Source of the DNA: Halobacteriales archaeon QH_10_65_19
Lineage (GTDB): Archaea > Halobacteriota > Halobacteria > Halobacteriales > Haloarculaceae
DNA: 6,506 nt
Direction: 5' to 3'
Assembly (NCBI GenBank): GCA_003022085.1
Contig: PXQK01000117.1
Location: 1-6,506, forward strand
Of the stretch, positions 1-6,219 are shown one piece after another (position 1 is the first letter of the stretch; every line of letters begins with the position of its first letter). The notes beneath the pieces were generated by a model. That model made no database searches. It was not told the DNA's origin and saw only the letters and a list, made by a program, of their open reading frames with translations. The translations under genes and the position numbers were made by a program.

Positions 1-20
1 GAGACTACGTCTCCCAGGCA

Positions 21-37
21 GTCGGGCGTGGCCCGAC
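21..37. repeat. Perfect 7-bp inverted repeat with 3-nt loop
   Basis: GTCGGGC (21-27) is followed by GTG and then its exact reverse complement GCCCGAC (31-37). A second smaller perfect hairpin lies just before it (1-13, 5-bp stem). Such GC-rich stems could stabilise an RNA 3' end or form part of a structured RNA cut off by the window edge. No poly-T tract follows directly, so it is not a bacterial-type terminator. Confidence 0.5.
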
Positions 38-100
38 AACGCTATGGTGTCACTCGTTCCGTGTGTCAGCCCGTGAAACCACCAGAAATGGTACCCGGTC

Positions 101-110
101 CTGAAAATAC
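101..110 (-). terminator. T-rich terminator candidate of the csaA-like gene
   Basis: On the minus strand this reads GTATTTTCAG, starting 22 nt past the TGA stop at 134-132. Archaeal intrinsic termination relies on short T-runs without an obligatory hairpin, and the run of four T fits a weak signal of that kind. The same nine bases, TATTTTCAG, lie downstream of the RLI stop at 6195-6203, which supports a shared 3'-end signal. Confidence 0.35.
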
Positions 111-131
111 TCACGCACGACCCTATCAGTA

Positions 132-479
132 TCAGTACACACGCTGTCCGTCCGGCACCGGCTGCTCGGGCTGGAGGTGAACCACGTCGCCGTTTTCGTC
201 GTCGACGCCGATGACCAGACACTGACTCTCGAAACCGGCGATGGTGACGGTCCCGAGGTTGACGACTGCCACGACCTGTCGACCCGCCAGTTCGTCCTTC
301 GCGTAGTTGTCGGTCAGCCCGGCGGCGGACTGTCGGGTCTCCCCGCCGAAATCGACCTCCAGTTTGTAGACGTCCTTGCGCGCCTCCGGGAACTCCGCGA
401 CCGACTGGAGGGTCCCAACGCGCATCTCGACGTCCTCCAGGAACTGTGCTGGCTCGATGTCCGCCTCCTCCATTCCCAT
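132..479 (-). CDS. csaA: CsaA-like tRNA-binding domain protein
   Basis: A 115-aa single-domain protein of the EMAPII/Trbp111/CsaA OB-fold family, related to the C-terminal tRNA-binding domain of methionyl-tRNA synthetase. In that family the protein binds tRNA or acts as a chaperone-like dimer in the cytoplasm. Visible hallmarks are RVGTL (20-24), the CsaA-type FPEARKDVYKLEVDFG (30-45), the Y59..DELAGRQVVAVVNL stretch (59-76) and AGFESQCLVIGV (81-92). Length is normal for a stand-alone member (about 110 aa). Two in-frame ATGs exist, at 479 and 473. AGGA at 484-481 sits only 1 nt from the first but 7 nt from the second, so 473 (113 aa) may be the true start. The stop TGA is followed in frame by TGA and TAG. 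It is divergent from the kinase operon. The family call is firm; the exact role (tRNA binding or chaperone) is not shown by the sequence. Confidence 0.88.
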   Translation of the reverse strand: MGMEEADIEPAQFLEDVEMRVGTLQSVAEFPEARKDVYKLEVDFGGETRQSAAGLTDNYAKDELAGRQVVAVVNLGTVTIAGFESQCLVIGVDDENGDVVHLQPEQPVPDGQRVY

Positions 480-589
480 ATCCTGTCCCGTATCGGCGTG
501 GGGACGTAGCTTCTGTGGTACAGGGCGTTACCTCTTTCGATACCAGTATGGTTATGACTGCCTGTCTCCAATCGGGTTGTGTTTCGACC
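480..589. promoter_or_regulatory. Divergent intergenic/promoter region
   Basis: This 110-bp stretch separates the minus-strand csaA-like gene from the plus-strand kinase operon, so it should hold both promoters. No strong haloarchaeal TATA box stands out. The best minus-strand candidate is TCGAAAGAGGTAACG (540-526, BRE-like CGAAA then GGTAAC), which would start a transcript about 25 nt before the csaA-like ATG. The best plus-strand candidate is GGTTATGAC (550-558), about 35 nt before ATG 590. Neither is conclusive. The kinase start has no Shine-Dalgarno sequence, consistent with a leaderless or short-leader mRNA. Confidence 0.4.
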
Positions 590-3256
590 ATGGTTGTGGA
601 CCGTTTCGACGGGGATTTCCGCTCCGTCGAACCTCTCTACCTTGTAGGCGGCACGGAGGAACTCAGTGATACGTTCGACGACGAACTTGGATGGACCGTC
701 GAGACAGTGTCGCCCGAACGGGTTGGCGACGCACTCGGCAGGGACGCACGCGGTGTGGTCTGTTTTCCGTCGGACTCGCACGACGGCGGATCGCTCGCTC
801 CGGTTGTGGAGACGGTCGTCGAGACAGTCGTCGACTGCCCGGTTGCTGTTGTCGGCCAGGGAATCGACGCCCCGGCGGTGTACAGAGCGGGTGCGACAGG
901 GGTCGTCCCGCTTTCTCCGAACGACTGCCCCGAGCTGGTCGCGGACCGTGTCGCGGCTCTCGTTGAGCGCGGGGACAGATCACCGTCGGCGGACGCCGAC
1001 CCGGCTGGCACGACGAATGCCGAACTCGTGGACGCCCTCTCGACGGCGTTTCCCGACTACGCGTTCGTCTACGACAAGGACGGACAGTATCTGGACGTGA
1101 TGACCGGCCGACGGACCGACAACACACTGTACACCGACGAGGAACTGCTCGGTCGGCAGGTCCACGATCTCTTCGACGCCGAAACAGCCGACAGCATCGT
1201 GGCGGCCATCCGGGAGGCGCTGTCGACCGGCGACGTACAGACGCTCGAGTACGCCCTCGACCGCCAGGACGGTGTCTCCCGGTATCGGGCCCGGATCGCG
1301 CCGCTGTCGGAGCCGTACGACGGACGTCCGGCGGCGGTGTTGGCCGCGCGCGACGTCACGGAACGCCGCCGCGGCCAGCGGATCCGCCGGCAGCTCCTGT
1401 CTCACACCCGGGAGATGATGGCCGCCGAGTCGCGCGAACAGCTCGCACGGATCGTCTCCGAGGCCGCCAGTTCGGTTCTCGGTCACGAACTGAACGTGGT
1501 CTACCTCCGGGAACCGGACGAGGACAGGCCGCTGACCCCCGCCGCCTGGTCGGAGCGCGTCGGAGACGTCCTGGACGGACCGCCGTCGCTGACGGGTGAC
1601 GGGCCGGTCAGCGAGGCGTACCGCAGCGGCGAGCCTGCGATCCACGACGACCTCACTGGGGTAACGGACAGGCCCGCCGACCGGTACGCGCCGGTCGCGT
1701 CGCTGATCGCGGTCCCGATCGGCGACCGCGGCGTCCTCGCGGTCGGCGCGACCGAACGCGGGGCGTTCACCGAGGCCGATATCGACCGGTATCGGCTGCT
1801 CACGGTCAGCGCCGTGACGGCGTTCGACCGGCTGGAACGGACGGTCGACCTCCGGCGATACGAGACACTGTTCGAGACCGTCCGGGACATGGTGTACGTC
1901 CTCGACGAGGACGGGTTCGTCGAGCTGGTCAACGAGCCGCTGGCCGAGGCCGTCGGGTACGACAGCGATGCACTCGAAGGGAAGCATGCGTCGACGTTCG
2001 TGACTGACGGGACGGCACGGGAGATCGAGCACCTGACACTCGATCTGGTTGTGGCGCCCGACGACGTTAGCAGCACCTGCGAAGGGACACTCCGCGCCCG
2101 CGACGGGACGGAGACGCCGGTCGAGATCGAGCTATCAGTCCTGCCCCACGAGGGAGAGTTCCGCGGGACAGCGGGTGTCGTCCGGGACATCAGCGAGCGC
2201 CGCCAGCGGGAGGAGGAGCTGCGGGTGTTCCAGCGTGCGATCACGGAGGCGGGGATCGGCCTCGCGATGTACGGCGCCGACGGCCGGTTCGAGTACGTCA
2301 ACGACCACTACGCCGATCTCCTGGACACGTCGCGCGATGCCCTCGAAGGAACACACATCTGGGAGGCGATCGACCCCCTGGACTCCGACACGTTTGGCCG
2401 CAGGTGGGCAGCGATCGACGCCGGCGACACGGAGACCAGGGGAACAGAGCACGTGCGCGGCGACGACTCGACCGTCCCGGTCGAAACAGTGACCACCGCC
2501 GTGGACATCGATGGGGTGCGCCACCACATCCTGACCGTGCAGGACGTCACCGACCGCCGCGAACGGCGCCAGCAGACGGAGGCGCTGCACCGCATCTTCC
2601 GACACAACCTCCGGAACGACCTCACGGTCGTCAAAAGCCACGCGGCCATCCTCTCGGCGGAGCTGCCGGCGGCGTACGAGGAGCACATCGACGCAGTTAT
2701 GGAGAAGGCCGAGCAGCTGGTCGACCTCACAGAGACCGCGACCGATGCCAGGAAGGTGCTAGAGCACGACACCAGCCGGATGCCGGTCGACGCGGCCCGA
2801 CTGATCCGAGAGCAGATCCGTGACCTCCGGTCGCGGTTCGACGTGACGGTTGGGGCAGACCTGCCGGACGCACAGCACGTGTGGGCCGACGCAATGTTCG
2901 AGGTCGCACTCAAACACCTGCTCACAAACGCGGTCGAACACCACGACCCCGAGACACCGCGGGTGTGGGTACGGATGTTTCCCACGCCGAACCGCGAGGA
3001 CTGGGTGACGATCGAGGTCGCCGACGACGGCCCCGGAATTCCCGACATCGAACGCGAAACGCTCGCGGCCGGCGAGGAGAACCCGCTCCAGCACAGCGTC
3101 GGCCTCGGTCTCTGGATCGTCCGCTGGATCGTCTCCCGGTACGGCGGTGATCTCTCGTTTCACGACCGGGAGCCCCAGGGGAGCCGGGTCCGGATTGCGC
3201 TCCCGAGGGTTCCGGCCCATGTGCTCGACGACCGGCCCGCGGAGGGACCGGCGTGA
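590..3256 (+). CDS. Soluble multi-sensor histidine kinase (pseudoREC-PAS-GAF-PAS-PAS-HisKA-HATPase)
   Basis: An 888-aa cytoplasmic histidine kinase without membrane segments. Domains in order: degenerate receiver (about 14-125), PAS (143-260), GAF (264-415), PAS (423-540, ending VVRDISERR), PAS (548-660, ending VQDVTDRRE), dimerisation helix with H-box RHNLRND and likely phospho-His 672, then ATPase domain with N-box LLTNAVEHHD (Asn780), G1 DDGPGIP (812-818) and G2 GLGLW (838-842). The lid reads AAGEENPLQHS, a short form typical of haloarchaeal kinases. All catalytic motifs look intact. In the N-terminal receiver the acidic pair is replaced by GG (PLYLVGG) and no Asp sits at the phosphoacceptor place. 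The start is uncertain: ATGs at 548, 554 and 590 are in frame and none has a Shine-Dalgarno sequence. I chose 590 because the residues before it look non-coding and a weak TATA-like GGTTATGAC lies upstream; 548 would give 902 aa. A GTG at 446 is unlikely because it would run through the csaA-like start. First gene of the operon. The ligand is unknown. Confidence 0.9.
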   Translation: MVVDRFDGDFRSVEPLYLVGGTEELSDTFDDELGWTVETVSPERVGDALGRDARGVVCFPSDSHDGGSLAPVVETVVETVVDCPVAVVGQGIDAPAVYRAGATGVVPLSPNDCPELVADRVAALVERGDRSPSADADPAGTTNAELVDALSTAFPDYAFVYDKDGQYLDVMTGRRTDNTLYTDEELLGRQVHDLFDAETADSIVAAIREALSTGDVQTLEYALDRQDGVSRYRARIAPLSEPYDGRPAAVLAARDVTERRRGQRIRRQLLSHTREMMAAESREQLARIVSEAASSVLGHELNVVYLREPDEDRPLTPAAWSERVGDVLDGPPSLTGDGPVSEAYRSGEPAIHDDLTGVTDRPADRYAPVASLIAVPIGDRGVLAVGATERGAFTEADIDRYRLLTVSAVTAFDRLERTVDLRRYETLFETVRDMVYVLDEDGFVELVNEPLAEAVGYDSDALEGKHASTFVTDGTAREIEHLTLDLVVAPDDVSSTCEGTLRARDGTETPVEIELSVLPHEGEFRGTAGVVRDISERRQREEELRVFQRAITEAGIGLAMYGADGRFEYVNDHYADLLDTSRDALEGTHIWEAIDPLDSDTFGRRWAAIDAGDTETRGTEHVRGDDSTVPVETVTTAVDIDGVRHHILTVQDVTDRRERRQQTEALHRIFRHNLRNDLTVVKSHAAILSAELPAAYEEHIDAVMEKAEQLVDLTETATDARKVLEHDTSRMPVDAARLIREQIRDLRSRFDVTVGADLPDAQHVWADAMFEVALKHLLTNAVEHHDPETPRVWVRMFPTPNREDWVTIEVADDGPGIPDIERETLAAGEENPLQHSVGLGLWIVRWIVSRYGGDLSFHDREPQGSRVRIALPRVPAHVLDDRPAEGPA
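3241..3246 (+). promoter_or_regulatory. Shine-Dalgarno sequence of the membrane kinase gene
   Basis: GGAGGG lies inside the last codons of the first kinase gene, 6 nt before GTG 3253. It matches the haloarchaeal anti-SD (SD core GGAGG) and settles the GTG as the start. The GTGA overlap with the upstream stop points to translational coupling. Confidence 0.8.
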
Positions 3257-4683
3257 CAATAACGCACGAACGCCGGCTCAGCGGGGCAGTCGTCGTCCTC
3301 GTCGGGTTTCTCGTCGCGACCGTCCCGGTGTTCGATATCTACGACGACGTCGCGAACCAGGGCGATCCACTGATCACGGCGCTCGTCGAGAACTTCCCGG
3401 TTCTGGCGCTCACCGCCGGGATCGTCGCCAGCGGTCTGTGGCTCGCAGCTTCGGACTGGTCGGGCCGGTACGCGCGGACAGTCGCGAGCGCGACCGTCGC
3501 CAGCACCCTGGGAGTGACACTGCTGATCACGCTGATCGTGTTCGTGCAGCTGCGCCTTCAGGGGGAGCTGAAGCCGTTGATCATCGCGGCGGACGCGGTC
3601 ATCATCGGCGCGATCGGCGGTGTCATCGTCGGCATCCAGACTGCCCAGCAACAGCGGGCCGTCGACGACGCCCGGCGACAGCGCAACCGTGCAAGGGCGC
3701 TGTTCGAGAACCACAGGGACGCTGTCGCGATCGTCAGGCAGGAGGGCGACGATCCGGTTGTCGCCGACGTCAATGGGGAGTTCGAGGCGACGTTCGTGTC
3801 CGACGCGGCGGGGCTCGACGGCCTTGACGCGCTGAAAGCGGCGGCGGAATCCGACGCGGACCGGGACGGCGTCGATCCGGCGTCCGGCGACGCGGTGCGT
3901 CGAGAGGTGACCTGTGACACCGTCGGGGGCGAACGGGAGTTCCTCCGCCAGACCGTGCCGATCCACTCGACCGCCAGCGTCGCCGAGGCGTACGTCGTCT
4001 ACACCGACATCACGGCACAGAAAGAGCGGGAGTATCAGCTCGAGTTCCTCAACAGCCTCCTCAGACACCACATCCAGAACGGGATGACGGTGATCCGCTC
4101 CCGCGCGGCACACCTAAGGGACACCCTCGACGGTCGCGAGGCGGCGTTCGCCACCACCATCGAGGACCGCAGCGACGACCTCGCGGGGTTGACCGACCGG
4201 TTCAGGGTGATGCTGGACGCACTGACCGGCGATGTCGACGAGGAACTGGGTGCAGTCCCGCTCGCTGCTGTAGTCGACGAACAGGCGGCGGCGCTGGCGA
4301 CCGCCCACCCTGGGGCGGAGGTCACGACGGACGTGCCCGACCTGTCCGTGCGTGCAGACGCGCTCTTGGAGAACGTCGTCTGGAACCTCCTGTCGAACGC
4401 GATCAAACACAACGACGCCGAGACGCCCGCAGTGACGGTGACTGCCGAGGACCGCGGCGACACCGTTCGTCTTGCCATCGCCGACAACGGACCCGGCGTC
4501 CCCGACGAGTTGAAGGACTCCATCTTCCGCCGACAGGCGTCCGGCGTGCAGAACGATGTCGGATCCGGGTTCGGTCTGTTCTTCGTCGACAGCATGGTCA
4601 CACGCTACGGCGGGGACGTGTGGGTTGAGGACAATACCCCAGAGGGGGCGGTGTTCGTCGTGTCGCTACCGAAACCGGCGTGA
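3253..4683 (+). CDS. Membrane histidine kinase (4TM-PAS-HisKA-HATPase)
   Basis: A 476-aa sensor kinase anchored in the cell membrane. Four hydrophobic helices lie at about 9-28, 42-65, 76-100 and 108-129, resembling the archaeal four-helix kinase module (Pfam HisKA_4TM type; family named from memory). A charged helical linker (130-148) leads to a PAS domain (about 149-256, ending VVYTDITAQKERE). The H-box is RHHIQNGMTVI with likely phospho-His 272. The ATPase domain has N-box NLLSNAIKHND (Asn382), G1 ADNGPGVP (410-417), F-box-like SIFRRQ and G2 GSGFGLFFVD (437-446). All look intact, so it is probably active. The start is GTG, fixed by GGAGGG 6 nt upstream; the first base of the GTG precedes the TGA stop of the upstream kinase (4-nt overlap). 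Its H-box and lid differ from those of the upstream kinase, so it is not a recent tandem duplicate. The stimulus is unknown; short loops between helices argue against a large extracellular sensor domain. Confidence 0.92.
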   Translation: MTITHERRLSGAVVVLVGFLVATVPVFDIYDDVANQGDPLITALVENFPVLALTAGIVASGLWLAASDWSGRYARTVASATVASTLGVTLLITLIVFVQLRLQGELKPLIIAADAVIIGAIGGVIVGIQTAQQQRAVDDARRQRNRARALFENHRDAVAIVRQEGDDPVVADVNGEFEATFVSDAAGLDGLDALKAAAESDADRDGVDPASGDAVRREVTCDTVGGEREFLRQTVPIHSTASVAEAYVVYTDITAQKEREYQLEFLNSLLRHHIQNGMTVIRSRAAHLRDTLDGREAAFATTIEDRSDDLAGLTDRFRVMLDALTGDVDEELGAVPLAAVVDEQAAALATAHPGAEVTTDVPDLSVRADALLENVVWNLLSNAIKHNDAETPAVTVTAEDRGDTVRLAIADNGPGVPDELKDSIFRRQASGVQNDVGSGFGLFFVDSMVTRYGGDVWVEDNTPEGAVFVVSLPKPA

Positions 4684-4782
4684 TGCTGTGGTCCCGCACC
4701 CGCGTGGGCAGTCCCGACAGATCCCGGGACGTGTTCTGTCACAAGACACAAACCCCGGCGGTGCGACTATCGGGTGACCGCT
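4684..4782 (+). other. 99-nt gap inside the operon with small hairpins
   Basis: No ORF and no clear TATA box. GTCCCG (4711-4716) can pair with CGGGAC (4725-4730) over an 8-nt loop, and TGTC-ACAA-GACA (4737-4748) forms a second small hairpin. GTCCCG also occurs at 4691-4696, offering an alternative partner for CGGGAC. The gap contrasts with the 4-nt overlap between the two kinases. It may be a processing site, an attenuator-like region, or a weak separate promoter for the response regulator gene. Confidence 0.45.
4773..4777 (+). promoter_or_regulatory. Shine-Dalgarno-like site of the response regulator gene
   Basis: GGTGA matches the downstream part of the full anti-SD complement (GGAGGTGATC) and lies 5 nt before ATG 4783. 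This favours ATG 4783 over the in-frame GTG at 4774, which would sit inside the site. Confidence 0.5.
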
Positions 4783-6090
4783 ATGTCCAAGACAGAGACG
4801 GACGCACCCGTAGTGCTGGTGGTCGACGACGACGAAGAGATAATCGAGACGTACGACCTCTGGCTGGGTGAGGAGTACAGGCTGCGGACGGCGACCGACG
4901 GCGAGACGGCTCTCGCCCGCCTGGACGAGGACGTCGACGTGGTGTTGCTCGACCGGCTGATGCCGGGGATGTCCGGCGAGGAGGTCCTCGCGGCGATCCG
5001 CGACCGCGGGATCGACTGTCGCGTGGCGATGGTCACCGCCGTCGAACCGGACGAGGAGGTCGCGGAGATGCCCTTCGACGCGTACGTCACGAAGGCACTC
5101 GAACGGGAAGACGTCCGCCAGACGATCGAGCGACTGGTCGCCCGCTCCGAGGCCGACGAGGTCGTCCGTGAACACTACGCGGTCGCGGAGAAGCTCGCCG
5201 CTCTCGAAGAGGGGCTGACCGACATCGAGCTCGCAGACAGCGACGAGTACCAGCAGCTCCGCGAGCGGTTCGAAACGCTCGACGCGCGACTCTCGTCGAC
5301 GTCGGTCGATCGCGACAGGCTCGTCAACGTGATGTCCGACCTCTCACCGGCGGCGACGGCGGACCCGGGGACGGGTGGGGAGGAGCGTCCGAAAACGGAC
5401 CACCCTCCGGGACCAGCGACGGACCCCGATCCCGACCCGGACGCGTACGACCTGCTGGACTGGTCGGATGCCGACGCAGTCCGGCCGGTCGCGCCGGGCA
5501 CGACGTTGTTGGTTGCTGCACCGATGACGGTCGGCCAGGAGTTTCTCGCCCAGTCCCTCGAGTACGGGCTCGCACGCAGTGAGGGCGGTCTGGTGATCGC
5601 GACCGACGACTCGGCGGCCGCGGTCGTCCCGGCGGTCGACGCGTCGACTGAGCATCTCAAGGTTGTCGACTGTCGGAGCGACGCCTCGGGGTTCGACGCC
5701 AGGGGGAACGTCGTCGTCCAGGACGTCGATACGCCTCGGAACCTCACCGACATCGGGATCGGTTTCACGAACGCAGTCGGGGAGTTCGAGGAGATGGGCG
5801 TCGATCGTGCCCGGTGTGGGCTGCTCTCGCTGTCGGTGATCCTCTCGTACGTCGACCAGGAGACTGCCTACCGACTCTGTCAGACGCTCTCCCGGGGCCT
5901 CGCGGAGGAGGGGTTCGTCGGACTGTTTCTCCTCGACCGGAACGCACACGATCAGCAGACAGAGCAGACGCTCCGGCGGGCGTTCGACGGCCTGATCGAC
6001 AGCCGACGGATCGAGGACGGCGACGAGACCGAACACGAACTCCGGGTCCTTGGCGTCGGAGGCGTCTCCTCCGACTGGGTCCGGCTCTGA
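4783..6090 (+). CDS. Response regulator: REC-HalX fused to degenerate RecA/KaiC-like (DUF7504-type) domain
   Basis: A 435-aa cytoplasmic response regulator. The receiver (about 9-118) has all key residues: acidic pair D15/D16, phosphoacceptor D57 in LLDRLMPGMSG, T85 in MVTA and K104 in YVTKAL (the usual Pro after Lys is missing). Residues about 122-182 resemble HalX, the haloarchaeal helical domain that follows receivers (S-D-E-Y-xx-L-x-x-R at 153-162). A Pro/Asp/Gly-rich disordered linker (188-222) leads to a RecA/KaiC-fold domain (about 236-435). That domain keeps the family's TPRNLTDIGI (317-326) and LLSLSVILSYVD (347-358). The P-loop reads AAPMTVGQEF (245-254), with Gln252 where the Walker A Lys belongs, and the Walker B Asp appears replaced by Leu348. 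No helix-turn-helix is visible. The start is ATG 4783, chosen for the SD-like GGTGA upstream. The neighbouring kinases are the probable phosphodonors (inference). The DUF7504 label is from recognised sequence patterns, not a search. Confidence 0.88.
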   Translation: MSKTETDAPVVLVVDDDEEIIETYDLWLGEEYRLRTATDGETALARLDEDVDVVLLDRLMPGMSGEEVLAAIRDRGIDCRVAMVTAVEPDEEVAEMPFDAYVTKALEREDVRQTIERLVARSEADEVVREHYAVAEKLAALEEGLTDIELADSDEYQQLRERFETLDARLSSTSVDRDRLVNVMSDLSPAATADPGTGGEERPKTDHPPGPATDPDPDPDAYDLLDWSDADAVRPVAPGTTLLVAAPMTVGQEFLAQSLEYGLARSEGGLVIATDDSAAAVVPAVDASTEHLKVVDCRSDASGFDARGNVVVQDVDTPRNLTDIGIGFTNAVGEFEEMGVDRARCGLLSLSVILSYVDQETAYRLCQTLSRGLAEEGFVGLFLLDRNAHDQQTEQTLRRAFDGLIDSRRIEDGDETEHELRVLGVGGVSSDWVRL

Positions 6091-6179
6091 TCCCGGTCCC
6101 GACCCCAGTCATAGTGGTTGTTGTGACTCTTTACCGCCGGGCAGACAGACTACCGACGGTTCAAGCCCCGAGACACCTG

Positions 6180-6184
6180 TTTTT
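6180..6184 (+). terminator. T5 terminator candidate for the signalling operon
   Basis: A run of five T (CTGTTTTTCTG context), 90 nt after the response regulator stop, fits archaeal T-tract termination. A weaker CTCTTT tract lies earlier at 6127-6132, just after the left arm of the inverted repeat, and could be the primary end. Confidence 0.4.
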
Positions 6185-6194
6185 CTGGGGTACT

Positions 6195-6205
6195 CTGAAA
6201 ATAAT
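6195..6205 (-). terminator. T-rich terminator candidate for RLI
   Basis: On the minus strand this reads ATTATTTTCAG, beginning 14 nt past the RLI stop and directly after the 16-bp repeat arm. It shares TATTTTCAG with the tract downstream of the csaA-like gene. Confidence 0.4.
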
Positions 6206-6219
6206 CACAACAACCACTA

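Larger units (their letters stand above)
1..131. other. Intergenic region left of the csaA-like gene
   Basis: No credible coding frame is seen on either strand; the open stretches are short and lack haloarchaeal codon bias. The region holds two perfect small hairpins, GAGAC-TAC-GTCTC at 1-13 and GTCGGGC-GTG-GCCCGAC at 21-37. It also holds a T-rich minus-strand stretch at 101-110 and a TATCAG tandem (124-135) overlapping the csaA-like stop codon. What lies to the left of the window is unknown, so the hairpins could belong to the 3' end of another transcript. Confidence 0.6.
6091..6219. other. Convergent intergenic region
   Basis: A non-coding region between the response regulator (plus) and RLI (minus) stop codons, visibly more AT-rich in its right half than the genes around it. 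It contains a perfect 16-bp inverted repeat whose right arm starts at the RLI stop codon. T-rich tracts on each strand are probable transcript ends. GGTTCAAGCC at 6159-6168 resembles a tRNA T-loop but has no supporting stem. Confidence 0.7.

Noticed and set aside
446..589. N-terminal extension of the large kinase from GTG 446
   Set aside because: It would overlap the csaA-like start region antisense, encodes a Pro/Cys-rich stretch unlike the rest of the protein, and has no Shine-Dalgarno sequence; later ATGs fit better.
803..835. Tandem repeat encoding VVETVVETVVD
   Set aside because: Short, in frame and compatible with one amphipathic helix of the receiver-like domain; most likely simple codon-level repetition.
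1346..1900. Bat-type (bacterio-opsin activator) regulator, from the PAS-GAF arrangement
   Set aside because: The C-terminus is a HisKA/HATPase module and not a helix-turn-helix, so it is a histidine kinase.
980..2032. Long 350-codon minus-strand open frame
   Set aside because: It lies fully inside the kinase gene, whose PAS and GAF domains are recognisable; the frame is open because GC-rich codons make few antisense stops, and its product resembles no domain I recognise.
1501..2301. 266-codon minus-strand open frame rich in Ser/Arg/Thr
   Set aside because: Composition is typical of an antisense shadow and is not acidic like haloarchaeal proteins.
6130..6185. Possible tRNA gene, from GGTTCAAGCC resembling a T-loop
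   Set aside because: Only two pairs of the T-stem form, and no acceptor, D or anticodon stems fit around it.
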